This document shows positions 1-6,976 of a DNA stretch of 15,863 nucleotides, piece after piece. The translations under genes and the position numbers were made by a program. Location: NCBI GenBank assembly GCA_024235415.1, contig JACKML010000017.1, positions 1 through 15,863 of the forward strand, written 5' to 3'. Each line of letters opens with the position of its first letter. Position 1 is the first letter of the stretch. Source of the stretch: Chromatiaceae bacterium. Lineage in GTDB: Bacteria; Pseudomonadota; Gammaproteobacteria; Chromatiales; Chromatiaceae. A model generated the notes under the pieces. The model worked only from the letters and a program-made list of their open reading frames with translations, was not told the origin of the DNA and did no database searches.

Positions 1-387
1 CGCGCGTCCCCCGGTCTGTAGCTGAAAACGGATAGCACGCGCAGTGCAGGCATCGCCACAGGCGCGGCAGGTGATCCCACGCATGCTCAGGCACGACTCC
101 GCCACCTGCGCCTTCAGTGACCACGGCTGCGCCAATTCGCGATCGAGCGCACCGTGTTCGCACGCGCTGACGCAGTCGGCGCAAAATGTACAGGCGCCGC
201 GACTGAAATCAACCGTGGGAAACCCCCCATCACCGACGACCAGGACGGACTCCTTGCAGGCCTTGATGCAGTCATCACAACGTCGACACACCTCGGTGAA
301 CGTGGCAACTGCCCACGGCACGCGATGTTCAACCTGATCTGCCCTGCCTCTCAAAAAAGCCCGTCTTGCGGTATTGATTGTTGTCAT
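1..387 (-). CDS. napF: NapF-type ferredoxin, partial (C-terminus runs off the window)
   Basis: Cytoplasmic multi-[4Fe-4S] protein associated with periplasmic nitrate reductase; in the NapF family it is thought to help maturation or electron supply of NapA. The reading frame is open from an ATG at 387 down to base 1, giving 129 residues without a stop. The N-terminus has the NapF-like ARRAFLRGR stretch (residues 7-15). Cysteines fall in three clusters: C34/C37/C40/C44, C66/C69/C72/C76, and C99 with C107/C110/C114, each with the spacing seen in NapF. The motif GDGGFPTVDF (52-61) between the first two clusters is also typical. The ribosome-binding site before 387 is weak, but no better start is visible. 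The gene diverges from moaA and shares its two TTGA-N6-TCAA boxes. Other nap genes probably lie to the left, outside the window. Confidence 0.9.
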   Translation of the reverse strand, partial: MTTINTARRAFLRGRADQVEHRVPWAVATFTEVCRRCDDCIKACKESVLVVGDGGFPTVDFSRGACTFCADCVSACEHGALDRELAQPWSLKAQVAESCLSMRGITCRACGDACTARAIRFQLQTGGRA

Positions 388-456
388 TGCGTTAGCCAGA
401 CTGCCGTCTGTCCGCTTTCGGGACTTAAAGCCTAGACGCGGGCCCGAGACATAGAC

Positions 457-470
457 TTGACGAAGATCAA
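457..470. promoter_or_regulatory. DNR/FNR box 1 in the napF-moaA spacer
   Basis: Sequence TTGACGAAGATCAA, a perfect TTGA-N6-TCAA dyad. Its centre (463.5) is about 41 bp before a possible moaA start site near 505, where CATAGT at 493-498 would be the -10. In the other direction it is about 41 bp from a possible napF start site near 422, with TAGGCT on the minus strand (434-429) as a weak -10. One box could therefore serve both genes as a class II activator site. The promoter positions are inferred from spacing. Confidence 0.8.
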
Positions 471-487
471 GTTTGTTTTTCGGGGTA

Positions 488-501
488 TTGACCATAGTCA
501 A
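488..501. promoter_or_regulatory. DNR/FNR box 2, overlapping the inferred moaA -10
   Basis: Sequence TTGACCATAGTCAA, again a perfect TTGA-N6-TCAA dyad and symmetric as TTGAC-N4-GTCAA. It lies 31 bp (about three helical turns, centre to centre) from box 1. It covers the CATAGT hexamer proposed as the moaA -10. If box 1 activates moaA, occupancy of box 2 would block that promoter. Confidence 0.75.
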
Positions 502-532
502 CTGGACACGATTTTTGTCGGAGCGGCATTCC

Positions 533-1504
533 ATGCAGGATCAGTTTGGCAGGCGCATTCACTATCTCCGCGTGTCGGTGACCGACCGCTGTGACTTCCG
601 CTGCACCTATTGTCTGCCGCGTTCCCATCGCGATTTCGAGACGCCCGATGCGTGGCTGAAACCACAGGAACTGGCGCGGGTCGTTGCGGCATTCACCGGA
701 CTGGGCGTAAACCATGTGCGACTGACGGGTGGCGAACCGCTGGTCCGCCCGGAACTGACTGAAATCGTTCAACGCATCAATGAGCTGCCCGGCATCGAAG
801 ACCTCTCGCTCAGCACCAACGCCTCACGTCTGGGCACCTTTGCCCGCGATCTCAAGGCAGCAGGCGTGACACGCCTGAACATCAGTCTCGATTCACTCGA
901 CGCCGCCACGTTCAAACAGCTCACTGGCGGCGACCTCGCGCGGGTCATGGCCGGCATCGACGCCGCACGCGACGCCGGCTTCGCACCGATCAAGATCAAC
1001 ATGGTGGCGATGCGCGGACTCAACGACCACGAAGCCAACGCGATGGTCGACTTCTGCCTGTCCAAGGGGCTGACCCTGCGCTTCATCGAAGCCATGCCGG
1101 TCGGCGCCGGCGGACAGCGCGCGCAGGATCACTATATGCCGCTGGCGGAGATCGAGCAGCGGCTGCGAGATCGCTTCACGCTCACCCCAACAGCCATGCA
1201 CGGCAGCGGCCCGGCACGTTACTTCCAGATCGACGACAGCGAGTTGCGGGTCGGTTTCATCACCCCGCAGTCACAGCATTTCTGCGATACCTGCAACCGC
1301 GTGCGCCTGAGTGTCAATGGCGATCTCTACCTGTGTCTCGGGCAGGAAAACAAGGTGGCACTAGGCGAGATGTTGCGTGGTGGCGCCAGCGACTCCGAAC
1401 TGCAGGCAGCCATACTCGCCGGAATCGCGAGAAAACCGCAGCGTCACGACTTCCTCGACGCCCCGACCGCGATACTGAGACCGATGTCTGCGCTGGGGGG
1501 ATGA
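533..1504 (+). CDS. moaA: GTP 3',8-cyclase MoaA
   Basis: Radical-SAM enzyme for the first step of molybdenum cofactor synthesis, converting GTP to 3',8-cyclo-dihydro-GTP in the cytoplasm. The 323-residue product has the SAM-cluster motif C20-x3-C24-x2-C27 (CDFRCTYC), TGGEPL at 65-70, the C-terminal cluster cysteines C251, C254 and C268, and the terminal Gly-Gly (322-323) that MoaA needs for catalysis. The ATG at 533 is chosen because GGAG at 520-523 is well spaced and because the upstream TTG at 473 would put the N-terminus over the regulatory boxes. Divergence from napF and shared DNR/FNR boxes suggest a copy dedicated to supplying cofactor for nitrate reductase under anoxia, as for moaA copies beside nar genes in other denitrifiers. 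Confidence 0.93.
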   Translation: MQDQFGRRIHYLRVSVTDRCDFRCTYCLPRSHRDFETPDAWLKPQELARVVAAFTGLGVNHVRLTGGEPLVRPELTEIVQRINELPGIEDLSLSTNASRLGTFARDLKAAGVTRLNISLDSLDAATFKQLTGGDLARVMAGIDAARDAGFAPIKINMVAMRGLNDHEANAMVDFCLSKGLTLRFIEAMPVGAGGQRAQDHYMPLAEIEQRLRDRFTLTPTAMHGSGPARYFQIDDSELRVGFITPQSQHFCDTCNRVRLSVNGDLYLCLGQENKVALGEMLRGGASDSELQAAILAGIARKPQRHDFLDAPTAILRPMSALGG

Positions 1505-1535
1505 GCTGCTGATACCGGCGGCGCGTCCGCTAGGT

Positions 1536-2222
1536 TCAGAAGTCGTCGCGGACCGTTGAACAGGTCTCGGCCACCACGTCCAGCGCGGGGCGATCGAGGA
1601 TCGTGACCCGACTTCCGGCGACCTGGATCACGCCATCATCACTCAGGCTCTTGATGATCCTGGAGAACGTCTCCGGTTAGACCGACAGGCGTGAAGCCAC
1701 CACCTGCTTGGCGACCGGCAGTTCGAAGACGTCGCTGTCAACCGGCGCCTGTTTGACCAGGTACGAGGCAACGCGACAGGTGGCGCTTTGCAGACTGAGT
1801 TCATCGATTTCACGCAGTTGCATACGCAGGCGTTGGCTCATGCTGCCAAGCATGACGAAACAGGTCTCCACCGAACCCTTGAGCATATCGGCGAAGTCCA
1901 GCGAATCGAAGCTCAGGACCTCGCTGGGCTGCAGTGCCTGGGCACCAACCGGATAATGGGGGCGTTCCAGAAACATCAGGGCCTCGCCGAAGGTGATGCC
2001 CGGCACGACGATATCGATGACCTTTTCGTTGCCCGAGGGTGACAGCCGGAACAGCTTGATCTGGCCGCTGAGAGCCAGGTAGAAACGTCGCGCCGGATCG
2101 CCCTGCTCGAACAGCGCGTCACCCTCGTTGAGACGCACGCGCACGGCGTGATTGGCGATTCGCCGCAGCTGATTTTCGCCAAGGTCGGCAAACAGAAAAC
2201 TGCGTCTGAGTTCTTCGATCAT
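1536..2222 (-). pseudogene. Broken DNR-type Crp/Fnr regulator (in-frame TAA in the helix-turn-helix)
   Basis: Second copy of the DNR-type NO-responsive regulator, clearly paralogous to the intact gene at 14072-14806. From the ATG at 2222 the frame encodes the effector domain and dimer helix (start MIEELRRSF, then GQIKLFRL, GNEKVI, GEALMFLERP, SATCRVASYL). It stops at TAA (1677-1679) after 181 codons, directly after ASRLSV. The same frame continues past the stop with PETFSRIIKSLSDDG and ends at TGA (1536-1538), so the ancestral product was about 228 residues. The intact paralogue has CAG (Gln183) at the stop position, so one C-to-T change (CAA to TAA) explains the break. The lost segment is the recognition helix with the ExxSR motif, so a truncated product should not bind DNA. 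A sequencing error or stop readthrough cannot be excluded. A TTG at 2261 is an alternative, less likely start. Confidence 0.85.
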
Positions 2223-2337
2223 TTCAGTGACCCCACCGCCGGTGTCTTCGGCTGCGAACAAGGCGCTAGGTTACCACCGGACATCGAAAATTCGTGGATC
2301 TGCTGCAAAATCATACCCCGGATCGGAACAGATCCTT

Positions 2338-3636
2338 TCACACTCCCCCGGAACACCGTCCCGGCAGCGCAAACTGCGCAATCACCCTACGCCGGATCAT
2401 CGCGGCACGCGCCAGGGCGTAAGCCAGCAGGGCCGCGCAGGCCATCAGCAGGATGCCGCCCGGGATCGTAAGGTACGGCACCATGGCGCCGCACAATGTG
2501 GCAATCATGGCGGCACCCAGGGTCAACGCGACGGCATTCGCCAGGCCCTCCGGCAACAGCGCGCGCAGGCGCGGCAGACTGACCTGCATATGACCTCCGG
2601 CCACCCGCCGCTGCTGCAGATCCAGCCAGGTGAGGAACGGCAGTATCTTCATCAGCGAGCCGACAACGAAGCTCAGTGCGCCGCCCAGCAACAGGATACC
2701 GACCAGGCTGTTGGACACGTCAACAACCCAGGCGAAGAATGCGGCGAATACCGCGAGATGACTGAACTGCCACAACCACAGGTTGGCATCGCGACGTGGG
2801 CGTTGGCGCCGCTGCTCGACATACAGCGCGTTGGCGTTGTACAGCAGATGGACAACAAAAAGTGCGGCGACGAGCCCCTGCCACAGCGACTGGGACAGCG
2901 ACGCGGCAAACCCGGGCAATCCGAACACCAGCAATAGCAGGGCAGACAACGCGAGTGGCAGCAACCGCTTGAGCCTGACAGCGAATGCGGGCGTTATATA
3001 AAACAACGGGATGATCTCCATGCCCACGCCCGCCAGCAACAGGCCGATCCAGCCCGCCAGCCCCCACGCCACATGCATATCGATCCACCGCAGATGCTGC
3101 GGCAATTCCAGCCAACCGTAACGTACCATCGCCAGCGTAAGACCCAGGGCGATAGTGACAGCGAGAGCCAGCGCCGCCAGGCGTACTGCCCACAGCGTCT
3201 CGCGTCGCCCGGACGCCACCCTCAGCGCGCGATAGGAACCTGCCAGGAACACCAGCAGTCCTGCAATCGCGACAAACCCACCCGACAGCAACAGGCCCGG
3301 CCGGGTAAACAGGAACCCGCCGCCGATCAGCACGCCACCGAGACCCAACCCGGCGGCGGTCAGACGGGCAACCAGCCTGACCCGCGGATAGGGGGTACCG
3401 AGCAGCACCGGCGCCATCTGCAACAGCGCGCCGCACATCACCGGCGCGAGTGCGCCGAGCACCAGAAAATGTGTCGTGGCGAGCGCAGCCGGGGCCCAGC
3501 GCGACGCCAGCACCTGGTCGCCCTGCCAGGCGAGCGCCAAGCCCGCCAGTCCAAGGAAAAACGGCATCAGGTAGAACAACGTCAACGGCGCCTCGACCGG
3601 TGGCGCCTTATCCGGCGACAGTCCCCCGAGATTCAC
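2338..3636 (-). CDS. Polytopic inner-membrane protein of unknown function (NnrS/oxidase subunit I-like character)
   Basis: I do not recognise a named family with certainty. The 432-residue product is almost entirely hydrophobic, with about eleven to twelve predicted membrane helices. It has conserved-looking histidines inside helices, notably H56 in THFLVLGALAP (55-65), followed by MCGALLQMAPVL (67-78), and H188 in IDMHVAWGLAGW (185-196), followed by GMEIIPLFY (205-213). This pattern recalls NnrS proteins and heme-copper oxidase subunit I-like proteins of denitrifiers, but the full copper-site histidine set is not evident. Translation starts at GTG 3634-3636, which overlaps the TGA of the DUF2249 gene by four bases (GTGA). 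The two are therefore probably translationally coupled and belong to the hemerythrin operon. A role in NO or heme handling is inference from context. Confidence 0.75.
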   Translation of the reverse strand: MNLGGLSPDKAPPVEAPLTLFYLMPFFLGLAGLALAWQGDQVLASRWAPAALATTHFLVLGALAPVMCGALLQMAPVLLGTPYPRVRLVARLTAAGLGLGGVLIGGGFLFTRPGLLLSGGFVAIAGLLVFLAGSYRALRVASGRRETLWAVRLAALALAVTIALGLTLAMVRYGWLELPQHLRWIDMHVAWGLAGWIGLLLAGVGMEIIPLFYITPAFAVRLKRLLPLALSALLLLVFGLPGFAASLSQSLWQGLVAALFVVHLLYNANALYVEQRRQRPRRDANLWLWQFSHLAVFAAFFAWVVDVSNSLVGILLLGGALSFVVGSLMKILPFLTWLDLQQRRVAGGHMQVSLPRLRALLPEGLANAVALTLGAAMIATLCGAMVPYLTIPGGILLMACAALLAYALARAAMIRRRVIAQFALPGRCSGGV

Positions 3637-3896
3637 GGACGATCCGGGTCCAGCGCGCCTGCGCCCCCGGGTTGTGGCATATCGGCGGGCCAGATCAGGA
3701 TCTCGAAGTGTTCCGGTGCCAGGCAGGTGGTATCCCAGCGATAGCCCATATCCTGCAGCATCCTGTACAACGGCACCGGATCGCGGCGGTGCCGGACCCG
3801 CAACCAGTCACCTGTCGGCAGATCCGCCAGGGCGTCGAGGATATGTTCCAGCGGCTCCGGCGGCTCGAGTGCACTTACATCGATCGACTGCTCCAT
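3633..3896 (-). CDS. DUF2249 domain protein
   Basis: Small 87-residue cytoplasmic protein resembling DUF2249, a TusA/SirA-like fold of unknown function that recurs in denitrification clusters beside hemerythrins and DNR regulators. Visible features are IDVSALEPPEPLEHILDAL near the N-terminus, followed by a strand-helix pattern (DWLRVRHRRDPVPLY, then LQDMGYRW) and a C-terminal FEILIWPAD strand. The ATG at 3894-3896 shares one base with the TGA of the upstream hemerythrin gene (TGATG), and its own stop overlaps the next start. This implies one coupled three-gene mRNA. No catalytic residue is obvious, and the short tail after residue 70 is rich in Pro and Gly. Confidence 0.8.
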   Translation of the reverse strand: MEQSIDVSALEPPEPLEHILDALADLPTGDWLRVRHRRDPVPLYRMLQDMGYRWDTTCLAPEHFEILIWPADMPQPGGAGALDPDRP

Positions 3897-4330
3897 CAGG
3901 CCACCCCCTTTCGTCCCTCCAGTCGCACCAGCAGGCTGTGCGCAACGGTCCGGTCGGCCATCGGATAGAGGACGTTCTCCTCTTTCACATTGTGTTGCTG
4001 CATCACCAGCAGCAGGGTATCCGCGGCGTCGGCGAGGGCCGAAGCATCATGCCTGCCGATCGCATCCCGCAGTTCGTCGAACAACTCCCGCATCTGCGCG
4101 TGCTCGCTGCGCATCACCGAGGTCGGTCCGGTCGCCATCGGTGTAGCCATCTCGATCGCCGGAAACAACGTCTGTTCTTCGTAGTGGAAATGCAACTCGG
4201 TATCGTCAATGAAGGCCTGCGCAGCATTCGCTGCGGCCACCCAGTCTCTGCGGTGGGCGGCCTGCTCGATCTTTGCGAACTCGGCGTCACAGGCGCGATG
4301 CTGGGCGGCCAGGGTTTCTTGAAATGACAT
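3896..4330 (-). CDS. Hemerythrin (HHE domain) protein
   Basis: Predicted diiron hemerythrin-like four-helix bundle, 144 residues, cytoplasmic, with no signal peptide. The expected ligand set is present in order: H11, H47 and E51 (HFHYE), H77 (SEHAQM), H113 and E117 (QHNVKEEN). Such proteins in denitrifiers are linked to NO or oxygen binding and to iron-sulfur repair (compare YtfE/RIC), but this one lacks the N-terminal ScdA-type extension of RIC proteins, so its exact role is open. The ATG at 4328-4330 is preceded by a modest AGGT ribosome-binding site. It is the first gene of the coupled hemerythrin / DUF2249 / membrane-protein operon, and a near-consensus DNR box lies about 61 bp upstream of the start. 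Confidence 0.88.
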   Translation of the reverse strand: MSFQETLAAQHRACDAEFAKIEQAAHRRDWVAAANAAQAFIDDTELHFHYEEQTLFPAIEMATPMATGPTSVMRSEHAQMRELFDELRDAIGRHDASALADAADTLLLVMQQHNVKEENVLYPMADRTVAHSLLVRLEGRKGVA

Positions 4331-4390
4331 CAGCTGTTACCTGGGGGCAATCTTGACCTCCCAATCCTGCCCTGAGCGCGCCATGACTCC

Positions 4391-4404
4391 TTGACTTCGA
4401 TCAG
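4391..4404 (-). promoter_or_regulatory. DNR/FNR box (one mismatch) upstream of the hemerythrin operon
   Basis: On the minus strand this reads CTGATCGAAGTCAA, one base away from TTGA-N6-TCAA. Its centre is about 67 bp upstream of the hemerythrin ATG, which leaves room for a class II promoter with a leader of roughly 25 bases. The 190-bp gap between this operon and the upstream cytochrome gene shows no other clear signal. Confidence 0.6.
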
Positions 4405-4520
4405 GTCGAGACCGATCCGCGACCACTGATCTTTTCGCGCAGGCAACGCAATTGCACTCCCGGCGTGCTCGGACGATGGGGGGTTCGCACAGAAACCACT
4501 GCGGCAGCTTGCGCAACTGG

Positions 4521-4931
4521 CTACAAGGTCTCCAGAAAACCCTGCAGCGCGAGCATTTCGCGATCGCTCAGGATCCAGCGCGGCATGTAATAGCTGAGCT
4601 GCCGACCTGACGGGTCAAGGCCATCGACGATTGCCCTGCGCAGAGACTGCTTATCGTATCCGCGCGCCTTGAGCACGTCACTCGTCAGCGCCGGGGCGGC
4701 ACCCGTGAGCGTGCCGGCCTGCACGACCCGCCCCTGCCCCTCGACACCGTGGCACACCGCGCAACCCTGACCGGCCCTCGCCAACCATGTCGGCCCCTGC
4801 CGGTAGTCGAGGCGCGCCCCCTCGCCACGCCCCTGCAGGTAGATGCGCTCCCCCAGCTCTAGCTCGCTCTGGCCACAACCGGCGGACGCGACAAGGGCCA
4901 CCCACAGCAGCGGCCATCGCCGCCCGGTCAC
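4521..4931 (-). CDS. Monoheme c-type cytochrome lipoprotein
   Basis: Predicted periplasmic, membrane-anchored electron carrier of 136 residues. The N-terminus is a lipoprotein signal (RRWPLLWVALVASAGC) with the lipobox cysteine at C19. The heme site is C57-A-V-C60-H61, and M116 in YYMPRW is a good axial-ligand candidate, followed by a C-terminal helix as in class I cytochromes c. The GTG at 4929-4931 is chosen because GGAAG lies about eight bases upstream and because it places the signal peptide at the N-terminus. The longer frame to 5072 adds a Gly/Arg-rich stretch that does not look like protein. It diverges from the heme protein at 5079-5672. I cannot assign a specific name; donation of electrons to a denitrification reductase is inference. 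Confidence 0.82.
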   Translation of the reverse strand: MTGRRWPLLWVALVASAGCGQSELELGERIYLQGRGEGARLDYRQGPTWLARAGQGCAVCHGVEGQGRVVQAGTLTGAAPALTSDVLKARGYDKQSLRRAIVDGLDPSGRQLSYYMPRWILSDREMLALQGFLETL

Positions 4932-5078
4932 GACGCCACTTCCATGCCGCCCGGCGATTGCCGTGACGCCAGATCGCCGCGCCTGGTGGCACCCGCCGCC
5001 GCCTGATCTGGGTCGAAGCCGACCCGGCCAACGGGGCGCAGAATAGGCGTTGAGAAAGTCAGAAGAGGACATTCAGTC

Positions 5079-5672
5079 ATGTTGTGTCGATCGGCTTGCG
5101 CGACCCTCATCGTGTTGCTGGCAATGACAGCGCCACAGGCGACGGCGTCAGCGCTGGCGACACTGCGTTTCGGTACCGCATGTGCGCAGTGTCATGAAGG
5201 CGAATGCAGTGGTCGCCTGAGTTTTGCACGCCGACCGGAGGCCGCCTACGCACATATCCGCCAATACGCTGGACCGACCGACGACGGGCTGGCGCGGCAG
5301 CTGTACGACGCACTGGAGCAGATGAAAGCCGACTGCAGCTATCCCGAACTGCCCGCGGTGGACCTCAGCCAAGCGGTTGATGCGGATGACCTCACCCCCT
5401 ACCTGGATGCCTGGAGCGGCGCCTATTTCCTGCCATTGTCGACACTGGCGCCTGGCAGGTACCAGCTGACGATCGACTTCACCGGTGGCGGACGCGTGCG
5501 TCTGGAGGTTATCGATGGCGAATTCGATCCACTCACAGATCAATGCGTCACCGTCGAGACACAACAACTGCAGATCGAGATCGTGCTGACCGCGAACCAC
5601 CCGCATTATCTGCGCCTGCGTCCCCGAGGCCCGATCCGCGTCGATCAGATCCTGCTCAAACCGCGGCCATGA
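5079..5672 (+). CDS. Secreted CxxCH heme protein with an unrecognised C-terminal domain
   Basis: Unrecognised 197-residue protein. It begins with a Sec signal peptide (hydrophobic to about residue 20, likely cleaved near ATASA). A single c-type heme motif C35-A-Q-C38-H39 follows immediately, with C43 next to it. Residues 50-110 look helical and contain M82 and C86. Residues 115-197 are strand-rich with GRYQLTIDF, GGGRVRLEVIDGEF, LQIEIVLTA and HYLRLRPRGPIRV, suggesting a beta-sandwich like those that bind ligands or partner proteins. The ATG at 5079 has GAGG at 5065-5068. It is transcribed away from the cytochrome lipoprotein across a 147-bp spacer without a clear DNR box, and converges on nnrS with a 16-bp gap. 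The function is unknown; periplasmic heme attachment is the only well supported statement. Confidence 0.75.
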   Translation: MLCRSACATLIVLLAMTAPQATASALATLRFGTACAQCHEGECSGRLSFARRPEAAYAHIRQYAGPTDDGLARQLYDALEQMKADCSYPELPAVDLSQAVDADDLTPYLDAWSGAYFLPLSTLAPGRYQLTIDFTGGGRVRLEVIDGEFDPLTDQCVTVETQQLQIEIVLTANHPHYLRLRPRGPIRVDQILLKPRP

Positions 5673-5688
5673 CTCGCCGGGTGTCGGG

Positions 5689-6885
5689 TTATCCGGGCTT
5701 GCCGTCGACCCTTGGCCGCAGCAGGATCGACGCGTATTGCCAGACAAACAGCGCGAATCCGACGATCCATAAAAGCGCCGACAGATCGACCCACCTGGCG
5801 TAGGTGGCGCTGCCCCAGGCAGTGCCGAACACTCGGATCAGCGCCGCCAGGTTCATCACCACGAAGGCCGCTGTCATCACGCGGGTGACATCGATAGAAC
5901 GGCCGCTATGGCCGCGCGCGACCCGCGCCATCATCCCCATCGTGAACACGCCGACGGCGCCCGCGGTGAGCGCATGCAGCGCCGAGGCCGGTGCGAACAG
6001 GCCGAGTTCGGCAATGCCGCTGAGTGCTGCGCCCAGCACCAGCCATGCATAGCCGACGTGCAACACCCAAAGCACAGGTATCGTAAAGATCCGTCTCTCG
6101 AACCAGCCGGCCATACGCACCGCCTGGCTGCCGGCAAACGCCAGCCACAGCAACCCGGTCGGCACACCGGCAGACGCCGGGATGGCCTGCGCGATCACCA
6201 GCAGCACCAGGAGCACCATGGTCAGACGCTCGACCCAGGGGCGCTGTGTCGACTGGAAGCCGGGCAGCACGTTCTGGGTGAAGAAAGGCATCACCCGTCC
6301 TGCTACCAGCGCAATGATCAGCAGGATCAGGTCGAGCATGACCCGACGCATGTCGCCCAGGCCGCTCACCACATCGAGCAGCTGCAGGTGTGACAGCAGG
6401 TTCGCCAGCGCCATCGCCGCCAGCAACGGCAGAAACACCCGGTTCACCCGGTTTTGGCCCTTCCACAGCGGGTGCACCAGGCTGATCAAGACAAGTGGCA
6501 GGAAGGCCACATCGACCGCAACCACCAGTACCGCCGGCACGCCCGGTATCCACGGCAGCAGCCGGCCGAGCAGCCACAGCGCCGCCAGCATCGCCAGCCG
6601 CGGACCGGTCCAGGTCTGTATGCCGGTCCAGTTGCGCACCGCGGTGAGCAAAAAACCGGCGATCACCGCCACCGTGTAACCGAACAGCATCTCGTGGCCA
6701 TGCCATGCCACCGGGTCGTAGTGCGCCGGCGCAGCCAGCACGCCATGCCACAGGAGCGTCCACACGACCATCAGCAACACGGCGGCCAATGCGCCGAGCA
6801 GGAAGAACGGGCGGAATCCGAGTGCGAACGGAGCCCATCCCTGGACGGACGCAGCGCCCTTGTGTCTATCGGTGGTAAGTGCCAT
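5689..6885 (-). CDS. nnrS: NnrS family protein
   Basis: Heme- and copper-containing inner-membrane protein that lowers nitrosative stress in denitrifiers; it is normally co-regulated with NO reductase. The 398-residue product has about twelve membrane helices and the family signatures GFRPFFL (23-29), WHGHEMLFGY (61-70) with H62 and H64, AGFLLTAVRNWTG (76-88), GRVMPFFTQN, and near the C-terminus HALTAGAVGVFTMGMMARVARGHSGR. Two starts are possible. ATG 6885 gives the usual family N-terminus and fits an inferred class II start site close to 6886, implying a leaderless message. ATG 6906 has a reasonable AAGGTGG ribosome-binding site but would put the DNR box next to the initiation site. I list 6885. 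It lies just downstream of norD but has its own perfect box. Confidence 0.93.
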   Translation of the reverse strand: MALTTDRHKGAASVQGWAPFALGFRPFFLLGALAAVLLMVVWTLLWHGVLAAPAHYDPVAWHGHEMLFGYTVAVIAGFLLTAVRNWTGIQTWTGPRLAMLAALWLLGRLLPWIPGVPAVLVVAVDVAFLPLVLISLVHPLWKGQNRVNRVFLPLLAAMALANLLSHLQLLDVVSGLGDMRRVMLDLILLIIALVAGRVMPFFTQNVLPGFQSTQRPWVERLTMVLLVLLVIAQAIPASAGVPTGLLWLAFAGSQAVRMAGWFERRIFTIPVLWVLHVGYAWLVLGAALSGIAELGLFAPASALHALTAGAVGVFTMGMMARVARGHSGRSIDVTRVMTAAFVVMNLAALIRVFGTAWGSATYARWVDLSALLWIVGFALFVWQYASILLRPRVDGKPG

Positions 6886-6920
6886 GGCGCGCAGGATGCA
6901 TATCATCGGAATTGGCCACC

Positions 6921-6934
6921 TTGATGGTAATCAA
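6921..6934 (-). promoter_or_regulatory. Perfect DNR/FNR box before nnrS
   Basis: Sequence TTGATGGTAATCAA, the exact TTGAT-N4-ATCAA consensus and the best box in the window. Its centre at 6927.5 is only 42 bp from the ATG at 6885 and 21 bp from the ATG at 6906. It makes nnrS independently regulated rather than only a read-through gene of the nor operon. Confidence 0.88.
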
Positions 6935-6953
6935 TTCGATCTGGCCCCGACCG

Positions 6954-6969
6954 TGCAGGCCCGCCTGCA
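6954..6969 (-). terminator. Short hairpin after norD (weak terminator candidate)
   Basis: TGCAGGC and GCCTGCA form a seven-base dyad with only two bases between, starting eight bases after the norD stop. No T-run follows on the minus strand, so termination would be inefficient or the structure may only protect a 3' end. Confidence 0.3.
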
Positions 6970-6976
6970 GGTGGCT

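Noticed and set aside
2296..2335. Inverted repeat GGATCTG / CAGATCC (26-base loop), with a nested GGATC / GATCC, between the membrane protein gene and the broken regulator.
   Set aside because: Short stems, no T-run on either strand and competing pairings; not enough to call a terminator or operator.
2720..3436. A 238-codon minus-strand frame inside the membrane protein gene.
   Set aside because: Out-of-frame shadow with Arg/Ala/Gly-rich composition and no start signal; the 2338-3636 frame is clearly the real one.
4928..5080. A minus-strand 50-codon frame from an ATG at 5080 whose TGA overlaps the cytochrome lipoprotein GTG (GTGA).
   Set aside because: No ribosome-binding site, Gly/Arg/Ala-rich composition without recognisable structure, and it would occupy the whole divergent promoter region. 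The overlap with the GTG is probably chance.
5067..5080. TTGAGAAAGTCAG-like sequence at about 5051-5063 as a possible DNR box in the divergent heme-protein spacer.
   Set aside because: The spacing between half-sites is five instead of six and the right half is TCAG, so it is two steps from consensus.
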